64,000 bases of DNA from NCBI GenBank assembly GCA_017795005.1, contig CP051242.1, forward strand, positions 3,526,119-3,590,118. Reading direction: 5' to 3'. The DNA is from Balneolaceae bacterium (GTDB lineage: Bacteria > Bacteroidota > Rhodothermia > Balneolales > Balneolaceae). This document shows, one piece after another, positions 10,231-20,077 of this stretch (the stretch's first letter is position 1; each line of letters starts with the position of its first letter). The notes under the pieces are model-generated. The model had not been told where the DNA came from, did no database searches, and was given only the letters and a program-made list of their open reading frames with translations. The translations under genes and the position numbers were made by a program.

Positions 10231-13200
10231 GAAAATTTTCGCTTACCGGAGGAATTCTTAATCGCCCGATCACAGTAATTATGTGTACTCTGATTGTTGT
10301 GGGTTTTGGGATTTTCTCACTTACAAATCTTAGAGTCACCCTCTTTCCAAGCCTGAATATACCCGTTCTGGCTGTATCATCAGGATATCAAAATGTAGCT
10401 CCAGAAGATATTGACCGAATTATTGTAACACCTATTGAAGGAGCTGTTGCTGCAATAGAAGGCATTGAAAGTCTCGAAGCACGTGTAAGCAGGGGGAATG
10501 CTTTTGTAATTCTCAGATTATACGAAGGAACTGATATCCGAAAAACTGAGCTAAAAGTTCAAAAAGCTATTGATCAGATTAGAGATGACTTACCTGAACA
10601 AGCTCAGGAACCTACCATCTTCCAATTCGATCCCGAGAACCGGCCTATAATGCAACTTAGTATCAGCTCTGGATTAAAAGGATTAGATGAACTGAGGAAC
10701 CTTGCTATCGATGTTGTTGAACCAAATCTTGAACGTATTGTTGGACTAGCCTCAGCAGATACCAGAGGTGGTTTAGAACGACGTATCTATGTTGATGTCT
10801 CTCCAATGCAATTGGCACAACACAACATTGTTCCTCAGGAAATTGAAAACGCTATACGAAACAATAATACCCAGCTACCTATGGGTAATGTTATAGCTCA
10901 GAACATCAGCTACAGCGTAAGAGCTGAGTCGATGTACGAGACCGTTGACCAAATCAAGAAAACAATAATTAAAGTTTCTGATAATGGTGTTCCAATCCGA
11001 GTAGAGGATGTTGCAGACGTTTCAGATGGATTTACAGAAGTAACCAGCCTTGTTAATGTAAACGGTAATAACAGTGTATCCATCGAAGTTCAAAAAAATT
11101 CTGATGCTAATACCCTTGATGTCGTAAATTCTGTAAAACTAGTTGTTCCTGAAATAAATGAAATTTTACCTCCCGGAGTTGAGCTCAGAATCCTTTCTGA
11201 TGAAGGTCGTGCCATCGACGATTCAATCAACAACCTTGCGCAATCTTCTCTTTTTGCTCTAATAGTGGTTGTATTGGTCATCCTCGTTTTTATGGGTGGA
11301 TGGAGAATTTCCCTTGTAGTCGCACTTTCAATACCGGTTTCTATTGCTGCATGTTTTGCTGTTATGTACGCTGCAGATTTGACACTCAACATTTTTACCA
11401 TCTCAGCCCTAGCTCTTGCTATCGGTTTACTAGTGGATAATGGAATTGTAGTTACAGAAAGTATTGCCAGGAAGATGGAAGACGGTATGAAGCGATACCA
11501 AGCTGCACTTACCGGAACAAACGAAGTAATAGGTCCACTTCTCGGATCAACACTGACCACATTAGGTGTCTTTATCCCTATCACTTTAATTAGTGGGATT
11601 CAGGGAGTGTTTTTCAAGGAATTTGCACTTACCATCAGTTTTGCAATCGCCATTTCATTTATTTCTTCGATTGTACTGGTCCCTGTTATGGCCATCCTTT
11701 TACTAGATCGGGATCAATTCAACAAAAGAAGTTTTATGTTCACCGCTCTTCACAAACTGGAAGGTGGATATGGATTTATTCTGCAATGGCTTTTGAGACA
11801 CAAATGGATTCCTACTTTAGCATTATTTGGTATTGTTGCGGGTACTGTATTCATGTATCAAAACATCAACAAAGAAGGGTTCCCGGAAACGGATTCAGGT
11901 GAAATTGATGTGGACATAACATTACAGGAAGGAACCAAACTAATACGTACTGTAGAAGTAATGGAGCAGTTTGAAGCTCAACTTCTTGAAAAACCTGAGA
12001 TTGAAACACTGATCTCATCTATAGGTCGAAGCCGATGGACTCAACAGTCCAACCGTGGAAGCTTTACTTTACAGCTTGTTCCTGTTGAAGAACGTGAAAT
12101 TACAAGTAGTGAATTAGCAGCCAATTTAAGACAGGAATTGATTGCTCCGGGAGTTTTTGTTCGAGCTTCTGTTGAAGGTGGGGGAATCCGATTTGGAGGG
12201 CGGGGCTTTAGATCCGGAGGTGGTTCTGTTCGATTAAGTCTTATTGGTCCTGAAATGTCCGAGTTGCTTCGAATTTCGAAACAAATTGAAGATAAATTTC
12301 TTGAAGACCCAAATATCATCTCTGTTGATAATGGAAGAACAGATCCAACACCTGAGCTACAGTTTATTGTAGATCGTAATCGGGTTGGCATGATGAATGC
12401 AGGAATTAGCCAGGTTGCAGGTAATCTACGAACCCAGACATTAGGTAATCAGGCAGGTTATTTCAGAGTTGAAGGAAGAGAAATTCCAATCGAAGTACGA
12501 ACAGCAAAAACAGCACTTAAATCCAGAGAAGATTTGTTTGATCTGGAAGTTCTTCAATATGAAGACCAGCGAATACCCGTAGTCGCTGTTGGTGAATTCC
12601 AGGAAACTAAAGGAGTAGATTCTTATTCCAAAAGAGACCGTGAAATTCTGTTAGATGTAAGTATTCAATTTAATGGAGACGCAAATGTATACCGTGGGCT
12701 TATCACTGATTTTATCAGTAACGAGGTAATTATACCGGATGGATATAGATACGAATTTACAGGAGCAAGTCAGGAAGCACAGGAAGGAGCTCGTCAATTC
12801 TTATTTGCCGGTTTGGCCGCATTGATATTGATGTTCATGATTATGGCTTCTCTGTTTGAAAATTTCAGAGATCCATTTGTCATCTGGTTATGTATTCCAA
12901 TGGCTTTATTTGGCGCGCTTGCAGGATTAATGATTTTGGGAACACCGTTAAGTACAACAGGAAATATTGGTCTGTTTATGTTGGTTGGAATTATTGTAAA
13001 CAATGGAATCGTACTTGTGGATTATATGCACTTGAGAACCCGTGGAATAGGTTTTGACATAAGTAAAAATTCAGACTTTATGAGCGCTATTCTGGAAGCA
13101 TGTAAGCGAAGGATGAGACCTGTTTTATTAACAGCTATCACAACTATCTGTTCAATGATTCCACTTTCATTGGAACTTGGAGCGGGAGCTGAAATCTGGT

Positions 13201-13358
13201 CGCCTTTAGCTAAGACAGTAATTGGTGGTCTTTTATTTGGTGTTATCTTTACTTTGTTTATTACACCGGCAATTTCTGTAGGATTTAAGCAGGTTATAGT
13301 TTGGATCTCAGGTTTATTTAAACGATCCGAAAAACAAGTTCTTCAAACGGCTTCCTAA
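10227..13358 (+). CDS. RND efflux transporter permease (second of two)
   Basis: A 1043-residue AcrB/HAE1-like pump, clearly paralogous to the preceding gene but well diverged. It has the same 12-helix plan. The helix-4 relay pair is changed to Asp404-Asn405 (LVDNG), and helix 10 again has Asn-Asn (IVNNG, Asn925-926) where AcrB has Lys; the helix-11 arginine in RMRPVLLT remains. A Gly/Arg-rich stretch near residue 655 (GGGIRFGGRGFRSGGG) sits in the second periplasmic loop. Start overlap with the first permease implies translational coupling. By analogy with MdtB-MdtC the two may form a mixed trimer with a shared adaptor; this is inference. No TolC-like gene follows. Confidence 0.94.
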   Translation: MRKFSLTGGILNRPITVIMCTLIVVGFGIFSLTNLRVTLFPSLNIPVLAVSSGYQNVAPEDIDRIIVTPIEGAVAAIEGIESLEARVSRGNAFVILRLYEGTDIRKTELKVQKAIDQIRDDLPEQAQEPTIFQFDPENRPIMQLSISSGLKGLDELRNLAIDVVEPNLERIVGLASADTRGGLERRIYVDVSPMQLAQHNIVPQEIENAIRNNNTQLPMGNVIAQNISYSVRAESMYETVDQIKKTIIKVSDNGVPIRVEDVADVSDGFTEVTSLVNVNGNNSVSIEVQKNSDANTLDVVNSVKLVVPEINEILPPGVELRILSDEGRAIDDSINNLAQSSLFALIVVVLVILVFMGGWRISLVVALSIPVSIAACFAVMYAADLTLNIFTISALALAIGLLVDNGIVVTESIARKMEDGMKRYQAALTGTNEVIGPLLGSTLTTLGVFIPITLISGIQGVFFKEFALTISFAIAISFISSIVLVPVMAILLLDRDQFNKRSFMFTALHKLEGGYGFILQWLLRHKWIPTLALFGIVAGTVFMYQNINKEGFPETDSGEIDVDITLQEGTKLIRTVEVMEQFEAQLLEKPEIETLISSIGRSRWTQQSNRGSFTLQLVPVEEREITSSELAANLRQELIAPGVFVRASVEGGGIRFGGRGFRSGGGSVRLSLIGPEMSELLRISKQIEDKFLEDPNIISVDNGRTDPTPELQFIVDRNRVGMMNAGISQVAGNLRTQTLGNQAGYFRVEGREIPIEVRTAKTALKSREDLFDLEVLQYEDQRIPVVAVGEFQETKGVDSYSKRDREILLDVSIQFNGDANVYRGLITDFISNEVIIPDGYRYEFTGASQEAQEGARQFLFAGLAALILMFMIMASLFENFRDPFVIWLCIPMALFGALAGLMILGTPLSTTGNIGLFMLVGIIVNNGIVLVDYMHLRTRGIGFDISKNSDFMSAILEACKRRMRPVLLTAITTICSMIPLSLELGAGAEIWSPLAKTVIGGLLFGVIFTLFITPAISVGFKQVIVWISGLFKRSEKQVLQTAS

Positions 13359-13447
13359 ATGTATTTTAACGTTCGCCTATGGTATTTGGAATGCGTTTTA
13401 ATTATTCTTGTTAATAATAGTACAATGAAAGAAAAAAGGAATATGTC

Positions 13448-13753
13448 ATGAGTAAATCAGGAAATTTTTTAGCCGGACTTATTACAGGAGCTATGGCTGG
13501 TACGGTATTAGCGCTTCTTTATGCTCCGGATACAGGAAAAAATACAAGAGACCGACTTTCTTACCGACTTAGTAACTATAGAGACGAGCTTACTGATCTG
13601 ATCAGTGAACTTAGAAAGGAAAAGCAAAAGCTTATTTCCGAAGCTAAGGAAAAAGGCGAAAAAGTAGTGGTAGAAGCAAAAGAAAAGGCTGAGGATCTTA
13701 TCAAAGAAGCCGAAGACTTATTAGCTTCTATTGACACTGTTCACGAAAACTAA
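13448..13753 (+). CDS. YtxH domain-containing protein
   Basis: A 101-residue protein. A single glycine-rich hydrophobic helix (FLAGLITGAMAGTVLALLYAP, split by Gly) is followed by the family motif APDTGKNTR and then a long charged amphipathic helix or coiled coil rich in Lys, Glu and Ala. Members are small membrane-associated proteins often linked to envelope or general stress, but no biochemical function is established. The start is fixed by an AAAGGA-like ribosome site 5-10 bases upstream. It lies 89 bp after the RND operon and converges with the foldase gene at 14 bp. Confidence 0.85.
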   Translation: MSKSGNFLAGLITGAMAGTVLALLYAPDTGKNTRDRLSYRLSNYRDELTDLISELRKEKQKLISEAKEKGEKVVVEAKEKAEDLIKEAEDLLASIDTVHEN

Positions 13754-13756
13754 TAT

Positions 13757-13779
13757 AAAGAAACAGATTAGCTGTCTTT
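13757..13779. terminator. Weak hairpin between convergent YtxH and foldase genes
   Basis: A short inverted repeat (ACAG/CTGT with flanking AAAG/CTTT, two-base bulge) spans the stop codon of the minus-strand gene and runs into a T-rich stretch on the plus strand. It could end transcription of the YtxH gene, but the stem is short. Confidence 0.3.
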
Positions 13780-15513
13780 GTTTTCTTTTGTGAGATCATA
13801 GATTTTGTTAAACAGAGCAGTATCTATTTCTACTTCTGCCTGATCTCGTATCTCATTCAGTTCATCACTGATATATTTATAGACTTTATATCTTCTTTGA
13901 ATCAGTGAGTTAATACCTGAATTACCGGTTTCTCTTATATCTCTTTTAACCACATTCAGAATTAACCAGCCCTCATCTTCAAAGAACGCAATTACCGGAG
14001 TGTCGATAATCCCTTTTCTCAATAGACTAAATTTTGGATCGGTATCCGGAAGATCCTGAATTGAAAACTCCTTAAAGCTTGGATCCTTTTCTGGTACAAG
14101 TGACCCGCTTTCCATCTCAGCTTTAGCTTTTAAACCTCCATTAACATCAGAAATTGAAAATTGCCAGTATTCTACATCCATTGCCAATTCCCGGTTACCA
14201 ATAAACCTCTGCTTTACTTCTTCCGGAATTTCAACCCTAGTTGTATCCCTGAGTGCTTGTCTTGTAAGATCTCTTTGATAAAGCTCTGATAGAACCTGAT
14301 AACCTTTATATTTAACTTCTTCTTTTACCCTTTCATCTTCCTGATAGCCTTCTTCTGATGCCATCATATAGAACACTTCATTCCGAATCCCCCGACCAAC
14401 AGAAGTTCCTATTCTGGCTTTTGATTCTGCATAAGAAAGATACGGAAGCCATTTCAAGTAATCATCAAATGTAAAATCTACCCGTTCACCTTTATAAATA
14501 AATGATCCCAATATAGTTGCTCCATCCATTGCAGACTGCAGCTGTCTGAAATCTGAATCCTGCCAGTTATCAGACTGTTGTTCGTTTTGATTCGAATTGT
14601 TAACAATGTTGTTTTGACCGAGTTGGTCGATTACTTGTTTGAGCTCGAATATATTATCCTCAGATACTTGAACTAGAAGAGAAGCCATTAATTCATTGAC
14701 ATATTCATTCGCTTCCAGTTCCTGATTCCTGAGTCTTACCTGACTACCTATTCCCGATTTTCTTGTTTGATAATCGCTCTCTGTAAGAATTGTGGGTATT
14801 TCCAAATATTCAACCAATACGATATGAAATCCAAAATTTGATTTAACCGGCTTTGAGAATTCCCCTTGATTAGTTGAAAATGCGGCTTCTGCAAATGCAT
14901 CATCCACTGAATAATATCCGATAGGACCTATATAGCCTGCAAGTGAATCATAAGCAGGCGTTTTAAATAGTTCATTCGCTAAATCAACAAAACTCTCACC
15001 TTTTAATAATCGATTATAGTATTGCTCAATTTCATTTCTATCCCTTGAGTATAAATGTCTTACATAAGCTTTTCTTTTCGATTTAGCATAAGCAAGTCGA
15101 ACTTCCTCATCAGTTGCGGGCTCTAACCGTTCGTCCATTTGGTCAATAAAATAAAAATCAACCATAGCCTTTCTTTGGGCAAAAGTTATTGTCCTTTGAT
15201 AAGTAGGATGATCTAAAAAACCAGAATCAGCGGCTTTCTTTGCAAGCAGGACTTCATCCTGAAACTGGTTTAAAAAAGCATAACGCTCTTTCTTCGTATC
15301 GTTTCTACCGGTTTGAATAAGGTGACGAACATACTTTGCTTCAAAAATTTCAACATTAACCCGTTCACCTTCTATTTCTGTAATAATATCCTGGTCAGTG
15401 CTCGTCTCTTTGGAACAGCCTGAAATAGCTACTAAAAAAAATAAACCTATGATAAATAAGAAAGGCTGCTTATTAAACAAGCAGCCTTTGATAAACTCTA
15501 TGTGAAAAATCAT
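13768..15513 (-). CDS. Periplasmic peptidyl-prolyl isomerase lipoprotein (PpiC/SurA-like)
   Basis: A 581-residue predicted lipoprotein (lipobox AISGC, Cys33 from the longest start). A SurA-N-like helical region is followed by one recognisable parvulin domain (about residues 130-235) with YIGPIGYYSVDDAF and FGFHIVLVEY; the rest is helical and probably a chaperone module. It would fold or escort exported outer-membrane proteins. The ATG at 15513 directly follows the TAA of the PorV-like gene, but a strong hairpin lies inside its first 18 codons. A TTG at 15480 gives a compact signal peptide (FNKQPFLFIIG...) and may be the real start. It is the last gene of the five-gene surface operon, suggesting a dedicated foldase for its products. 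Confidence 0.85.
   Translation of the reverse strand: MIFHIEFIKGCLFNKQPFLFIIGLFFLVAISGCSKETSTDQDIITEIEGERVNVEIFEAKYVRHLIQTGRNDTKKERYAFLNQFQDEVLLAKKAADSGFLDHPTYQRTITFAQRKAMVDFYFIDQMDERLEPATDEEVRLAYAKSKRKAYVRHLYSRDRNEIEQYYNRLLKGESFVDLANELFKTPAYDSLAGYIGPIGYYSVDDAFAEAAFSTNQGEFSKPVKSNFGFHIVLVEYLEIPTILTESDYQTRKSGIGSQVRLRNQELEANEYVNELMASLLVQVSEDNIFELKQVIDQLGQNNIVNNSNQNEQQSDNWQDSDFRQLQSAMDGATILGSFIYKGERVDFTFDDYLKWLPYLSYAESKARIGTSVGRGIRNEVFYMMASEEGYQEDERVKEEVKYKGYQVLSELYQRDLTRQALRDTTRVEIPEEVKQRFIGNRELAMDVEYWQFSISDVNGGLKAKAEMESGSLVPEKDPSFKEFSIQDLPDTDPKFSLLRKGIIDTPVIAFFEDEGWLILNVVKRDIRETGNSGINSLIQRRYKVYKYISDELNEIRDQAEVEIDTALFNKIYDLTKENKDS
15461..15489 (-). terminator. Perfect 11-bp hairpin inside the start region of the foldase gene
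   Basis: Arms 15461-15471 and 15479-15489 are perfectly complementary (AAAGGCTGCTT / AAGCAGCCTTT) with a 7-base loop. Read on the minus strand the stem ends in CCTTT and runs into CTTATTTATC, so it resembles an intrinsic terminator or attenuator placed just after the PorV-like stop codon. It overlaps codons 9-18 of the downstream frame as drawn from the first ATG. Confidence 0.65.
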
Positions 15514-16590
15514 TTAAAAGAATAGCTTTAAATCTACAATAGTGGTTTGTCCTAAATATTCATAAGGAACCTGGGCAAAATCTACTCCAATTGCAAGACC
15601 TGATGCAGTCTTAAGAACAAATCCGGCACCGTAAGTTATATGTGAATCTACTTTATCTCCTAAAAGTAAATCTTTATATCCTCCTCGAACATGAAATTTA
15701 ACAGTATTACTGATGTAGCTGAATTCACTTCCCGAATCTACGTTTAAATCATTATCACTTGTTTGTTGAGCTTCAGAAAGGATCAACCATTTCATGTTAT
15801 CCTGCTCTACAATAGGTAAAGAAACACCGGCCTTGAAAGACAGAGGTAAATCCCATCGATCCATATTGACTCTACCCAATATGTTTCCATTATCCCCTTC
15901 GCTGGTCTCATCAATATCAATAAAGTATTCTGAATTGATACCGTCCATCTGCATCTGTCCCCCGAAGTTACTTATCGAAGCACCAATCGTAAGTCCATTC
16001 AGATACTCTGTTTTGAGGATAAAACCAAGATCTACAGCAAACGTTTCAGCATGCATATCATATATTCGTTGCTGAATAAATTTTGCGGTCCCACCGAAAT
16101 GAAATGATTCAGTAAGGTTTTGGGCATATGTAACTCCAATACTTAAATCGTTAGCTCCATATGTAGCACCAGTACCTTCCTGAAGTTCTACGGTTCTTAT
16201 TTTTTGTCTTCCATAGTCAACATAGTTTATATGAAAACCAAAGTTCTTACCTGATCCCTCACTTAATGGAAGTACCAGTCCTGCACCATACACATCCACG
16301 TCTACAAAAAGTTGATTTATGCTAAAGAAACCAGAACTTCCTGTTTCTCCTCTGTTTTCTATGGAAATTGCTGCCGGATTCCAGAAAAGAGCTTCAGCTC
16401 CAGAAGTGTTAACTGTATTAGCATGTCCAAGGGCCTGACCTTTTGCGCCAACTCCCATTGTTAAAAAAGGAGCGGCAGAAGTTCCAACCCTACTTTGAGC
16501 TAAAATTTGTGACGTGCCGATTACTGCAATCAGAACAACCAACGTACATGCTTTTTTGGAGGTTTTTAAGATGTATTTCATTAGATCCAT
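15514..16590 (-). CDS. PorV/PorQ-family outer-membrane protein (type IX secretion)
   Basis: A 358-residue protein with a signal peptide (ending SQILAQ) and the family's typical opening: VGTSAAPFLTMGVGAKGQALGHA in short blocks, then GAEALFWNPA. The rest is a beta-barrel of alternating strands ending in LKLFF, with the terminal Phe expected for outer-membrane insertion. PorV in characterised Bacteroidota shuttles T9SS substrates from the translocon to the attachment complex, while PorQ-type members have other T9SS-linked roles. This copy lies directly after a T9SS-tailed protein gene, overlapping it by one base (TAATG), so it may serve that substrate. It could be the genome's general PorV or a locus-specific paralogue; a genome-wide count would tell. 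A second ATG three codons in (16581) is also possible. Confidence 0.85.
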   Translation of the reverse strand: MDLMKYILKTSKKACTLVVLIAVIGTSQILAQSRVGTSAAPFLTMGVGAKGQALGHANTVNTSGAEALFWNPAAISIENRGETGSSGFFSINQLFVDVDVYGAGLVLPLSEGSGKNFGFHINYVDYGRQKIRTVELQEGTGATYGANDLSIGVTYAQNLTESFHFGGTAKFIQQRIYDMHAETFAVDLGFILKTEYLNGLTIGASISNFGGQMQMDGINSEYFIDIDETSEGDNGNILGRVNMDRWDLPLSFKAGVSLPIVEQDNMKWLILSEAQQTSDNDLNVDSGSEFSYISNTVKFHVRGGYKDLLLGDKVDSHITYGAGFVLKTASGLAIGVDFAQVPYEYLGQTTIVDLKLFF

Positions 16591-19500
16591 TATTTAATGA
16601 TTGCAAATTTACCGGTGAACTCACCAATTTTTGTAATGCTTCCATCCTCATGTTCAAATCTACCCTCTACATGATAGAAATAAACACCGTAAGCAACGTC
16701 TTCATTATTATCTGATAGTAAATCCCATCCAGCAGAGCCATCATTAAAGGCACCTTCATGCTCAATAGTTTTTATCAATTCTCCTCTAATATTAAAGATT
16801 CGAATAGTACAGAGTCTGGGAAGGTTAAAAAATTCAACCCTTCTTTCTCCTCTACCAATTGACGCTGAACGTCTTTCCCATGAAGCTGTCCCTACATATG
16901 GATCTGGAGCAACATAGATATCTTTTAATTCTGCTGTTGCTAAAGAATCACTTACAGATCCTTTTTGCACACTAAATAGGAACGTGTCTCCACTTCTGAA
17001 TTCTCTTGTGTTAGAGACATAAATGATTTCGCCCGGATCCGGTGCATCATTACCATCAGGGTCTATCGTGATAGTATATCGGTATGTGTATACGTTTGAA
17101 TTTGTCTCCTCTGCGAGAACAAGCTGATCACCAGGAGTTAAAGACTCTGATTCATCCGTATCTAATAAGAAGAGTTCTGCAGGTACCCCTTTAGTAACGT
17201 TTCTTGCAAATACAGGCATATCTGCACGTTCAAAATCAGAACCAAATAAACGAGGAGGTGTATATACCGAATCAGCAGGATCAACAAAAAGGAGCTCAAA
17301 ATCACTATCAGTTTTTCCAAAACCTTCGCTTTCTCCACCTAATAACGGAAGTATGAATAGTTCCCAATCTGTAGATATTCCATCTAAATCATTCGGGTCC
17401 TGAGAGTACATTTCATTTTCAGTTCCTGCATTAGACCGATAACCCGTTCTGGTTAAATCAAGATCTGCTGGTACCGAATTATTCATATCAACTGTAAATC
17501 CATCTATTACTTTTGTAGTAGTTGAAAATGAAGTTGTATCAATCAAAATACTATCTCCGGAAGCTGTCTTCAGAACCAGGGAATAACTTTCCGTGTAACG
17601 GGCATCTCCAAACTCTGGTGGTGCTGCACTATCAGTAAACTGAATTTCATAGATATGTTCATCTATTAACAGATCTTCATTTATGATGTTCACTAACGCA
17701 GATCCTGTTCCTATACCTGTGGTTACAGAACTTAAATCAGAAGATGAACCTCCGGATATAAAACCTGCTGGTGGAGTTGTTGGAACAACCGCTGCAGTAT
17801 TTGGTGAAGTTCCGGAAACCAGACCTTGTGTATTAACAGTTATTCTAAATGGACTTTCCTGAGGGTCTATACCAGGTGTATCACCATCGCCTTCAATACC
17901 TCTATCATATGAATTAATGGCATAGTAATACGTCTTTCCATTAATCACATCATTATCAATATATGAAAATGCTAATCCGGTATTGGAACCTAAATTGTAT
18001 ACGGCATCACCTTCCAAAACCGGAACACTGCCACTTATATCGTTATCCAGATCCCATTGTGCTATTGGTTCATAGAAAACAGGAGTTCCATTAACATCAG
18101 ATATAGTTCGTACATCATTAAAAATATTATTCGTAGAGCGATACAACTTGAAGCCTTCAAAGTCGAATCCCTCATTTACATCCGGAGTCGAAGGATCATC
18201 CCCGATGAAGCGATCATAACTTTGTAGTGCTATATCATCCCATGAAAGTACAACTCTATTATCAGATGCAACCGCTGTCAGGTTGGGTGTTAATGGTGGT
18301 TGAGCAAAGTTATAATCTGCGTTATATATCCTTTGCACTGTTCTTCTGTTTTTAAAGAAGTCTTGCTCATCATCACCAAAAATCCATGCAGTAGAGAAAA
18401 AGTCAGTAGATCTTTCTGTTGATTCTTCATTGGCTAATTCTACAACACCTGATACAAATAAGATAAAAGGTTCTTCATCTGCTAAAGGGCTAACTAATGG
18501 TGGCTGATCCGGATCATCAAAAAGATTTTCTTCTATTTTAGACCACAACCAGGTATCGTCTCTTAAGTTATCGCCCGATTCGTACTCAGGACGAGTTCCT
18601 AAATCAAATCCTGTTAAACCAATCTGATCTGATTCATCAACATCAATTTGGTTATAGTTAGGTTCTCCGTCTGTTGGAATACCATCCCCTTCACCTTCGT
18701 CCGGTCCTGGATATCCAAAATCAAAGTTCCCAAGACCATCACGTCCGACATCATTATTTAAAACTTCTCCTTCGTCCCAAATTCCATTATTATTATCATC
18801 TCCAAAACCTATCCAATCCAGATTTTCATCCGTTGTATACCATAGACCTGCTTCGTAAGCAGGTCGGTCTTCAATTGCCTCCTCATAGAATTCTGCGAAA
18901 TCATCCCGGTTATAATTCGCATCTACATAGGCATCAATTTCTGCCTGGGAACTAAGAACCAGATAATTGTTATCAAATCTAGACTCATCAACAATACCAT
19001 CGGAATCATCATCAATAAGGTTTAAATCATTCGCAGGTGACTCAAGAAATGCGAATCCGGTATAACCTAAACTATAACGCGTTTGTCCATCACGTGTCGG
19101 TTCACCAATTCCATCTCTATCCCAACCATACACAACGTCAAGTAATGGATCGAAGTTTGCATTATCATCTGCTTCTTCAAATCCCAGACCATAATCCACA
19201 ATTTGTGCAAAATATAAACTGTCTTGTTTGTAATCTCCTTTATTGGTGATTCTGTAGATTAGAAAGGCCGTATCTTCAGCAAGTACATTTGCCCACTGAA
19301 AAATCCGTACCTGCATTTGCATGGCTAACCCACCAATAGTTGAATCTACATCACTTGGATGATACACCCCAAATTCACTATGTGGACCCGCTTCTTCAAT
19401 ACCAAAAGCATATTCTAAATCGGAAAAGTCATCCATCACATAAAAGGATTCAAGATCAGCACTTGCAAAACGACCATCTCTACCATTCCATGTACCTGGC

Positions 19501-20072
19501 CAACCCGGATCTTGTTCTCCCAGACGATCCGGCCAAAATTCAGGCCAGGAAGTATTATCGTTAGATAAGGCTGGTACCGGTTCTGCTTGTAATAGATCAT
19601 TTAATCTATCCCGGTTATTAAACCCTGGTAATGGAAGCCAACCATAAATATCTCCTGTTCTTGGGCTTTGTCTCAAGCCAGCTTGACGATAATTAATACT
19701 TAACGGATTTAAAATAGTGTCTGTAGTAGCCGTAAAAAATGGGGCTACTTCAGCAGAAGTTCTGTTACCTAATACTTTTCCAACAACAAGAACCCCAACC
19801 CCATCAATATGCCTTCCACCAATATCACGAGGCCAAACCCCCCAAGGAAAATCATCCCATCTGGAAAGCTCACCATGATTTCGAAAGTTTGTTTGAATAA
19901 GGTTACCGTCTAAAATTCCTCTGGCAATAGAGTTTTCTACTCCACGATATATTACTCCATTTGCAGAATCAGGAATTGATTGAGCGTTTACACTGCTTAC
20001 CAGCAGAATTGAAGCTAGTAATGATAATGTTTTGGTTAAATTCCGCATGTAAATATTCTTTGTACTAAACAT
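16590..20072 (-). CDS. Large secreted surface protein with T9SS-type C-terminal sorting region
   Basis: A 1160-residue protein with a signal peptide ending SSVNAQ. The better-shaped signal starts at Met9 (ATG at 20048), so the start could be there. No enzyme domain is recognised. Between about residues 350 and 480 are several Asp/Asn-rich loops (DDDSDGIVDE, DDNNNGIWDEGE, DGEPNYNQIDVDESD) resembling calcium-binding dockerin or thrombospondin-3 loops. One or more fibronectin-III-like segments follow (about 600-760, beginning LTAVASDNRVVLSWDD). The last about 95 residues match a sorting/FlgD-like beta domain (IRIFNIRGELIKTIEHEG ... GVYFYHVEGRF ... GKFAIIK). It is probably exported by the T9SS and held at the surface. 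It sits between the TonB receptor (5-bp gap) and the PorV-like gene (1-bp overlap), so it is probably a partner of the receptor. Confidence 0.8.
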   Translation of the reverse strand: MFSTKNIYMRNLTKTLSLLASILLVSSVNAQSIPDSANGVIYRGVENSIARGILDGNLIQTNFRNHGELSRWDDFPWGVWPRDIGGRHIDGVGVLVVGKVLGNRTSAEVAPFFTATTDTILNPLSINYRQAGLRQSPRTGDIYGWLPLPGFNNRDRLNDLLQAEPVPALSNDNTSWPEFWPDRLGEQDPGWPGTWNGRDGRFASADLESFYVMDDFSDLEYAFGIEEAGPHSEFGVYHPSDVDSTIGGLAMQMQVRIFQWANVLAEDTAFLIYRITNKGDYKQDSLYFAQIVDYGLGFEEADDNANFDPLLDVVYGWDRDGIGEPTRDGQTRYSLGYTGFAFLESPANDLNLIDDDSDGIVDESRFDNNYLVLSSQAEIDAYVDANYNRDDFAEFYEEAIEDRPAYEAGLWYTTDENLDWIGFGDDNNNGIWDEGEVLNNDVGRDGLGNFDFGYPGPDEGEGDGIPTDGEPNYNQIDVDESDQIGLTGFDLGTRPEYESGDNLRDDTWLWSKIEENLFDDPDQPPLVSPLADEEPFILFVSGVVELANEESTERSTDFFSTAWIFGDDEQDFFKNRRTVQRIYNADYNFAQPPLTPNLTAVASDNRVVLSWDDIALQSYDRFIGDDPSTPDVNEGFDFEGFKLYRSTNNIFNDVRTISDVNGTPVFYEPIAQWDLDNDISGSVPVLEGDAVYNLGSNTGLAFSYIDNDVINGKTYYYAINSYDRGIEGDGDTPGIDPQESPFRITVNTQGLVSGTSPNTAAVVPTTPPAGFISGGSSSDLSSVTTGIGTGSALVNIINEDLLIDEHIYEIQFTDSAAPPEFGDARYTESYSLVLKTASGDSILIDTTSFSTTTKVIDGFTVDMNNSVPADLDLTRTGYRSNAGTENEMYSQDPNDLDGISTDWELFILPLLGGESEGFGKTDSDFELLFVDPADSVYTPPRLFGSDFERADMPVFARNVTKGVPAELFLLDTDESESLTPGDQLVLAEETNSNVYTYRYTITIDPDGNDAPDPGEIIYVSNTREFRSGDTFLFSVQKGSVSDSLATAELKDIYVAPDPYVGTASWERRSASIGRGERRVEFFNLPRLCTIRIFNIRGELIKTIEHEGAFNDGSAGWDLLSDNNEDVAYGVYFYHVEGRFEHEDGSITKIGEFTGKFAIIK

Positions 20073-20077
20073 CTTAA

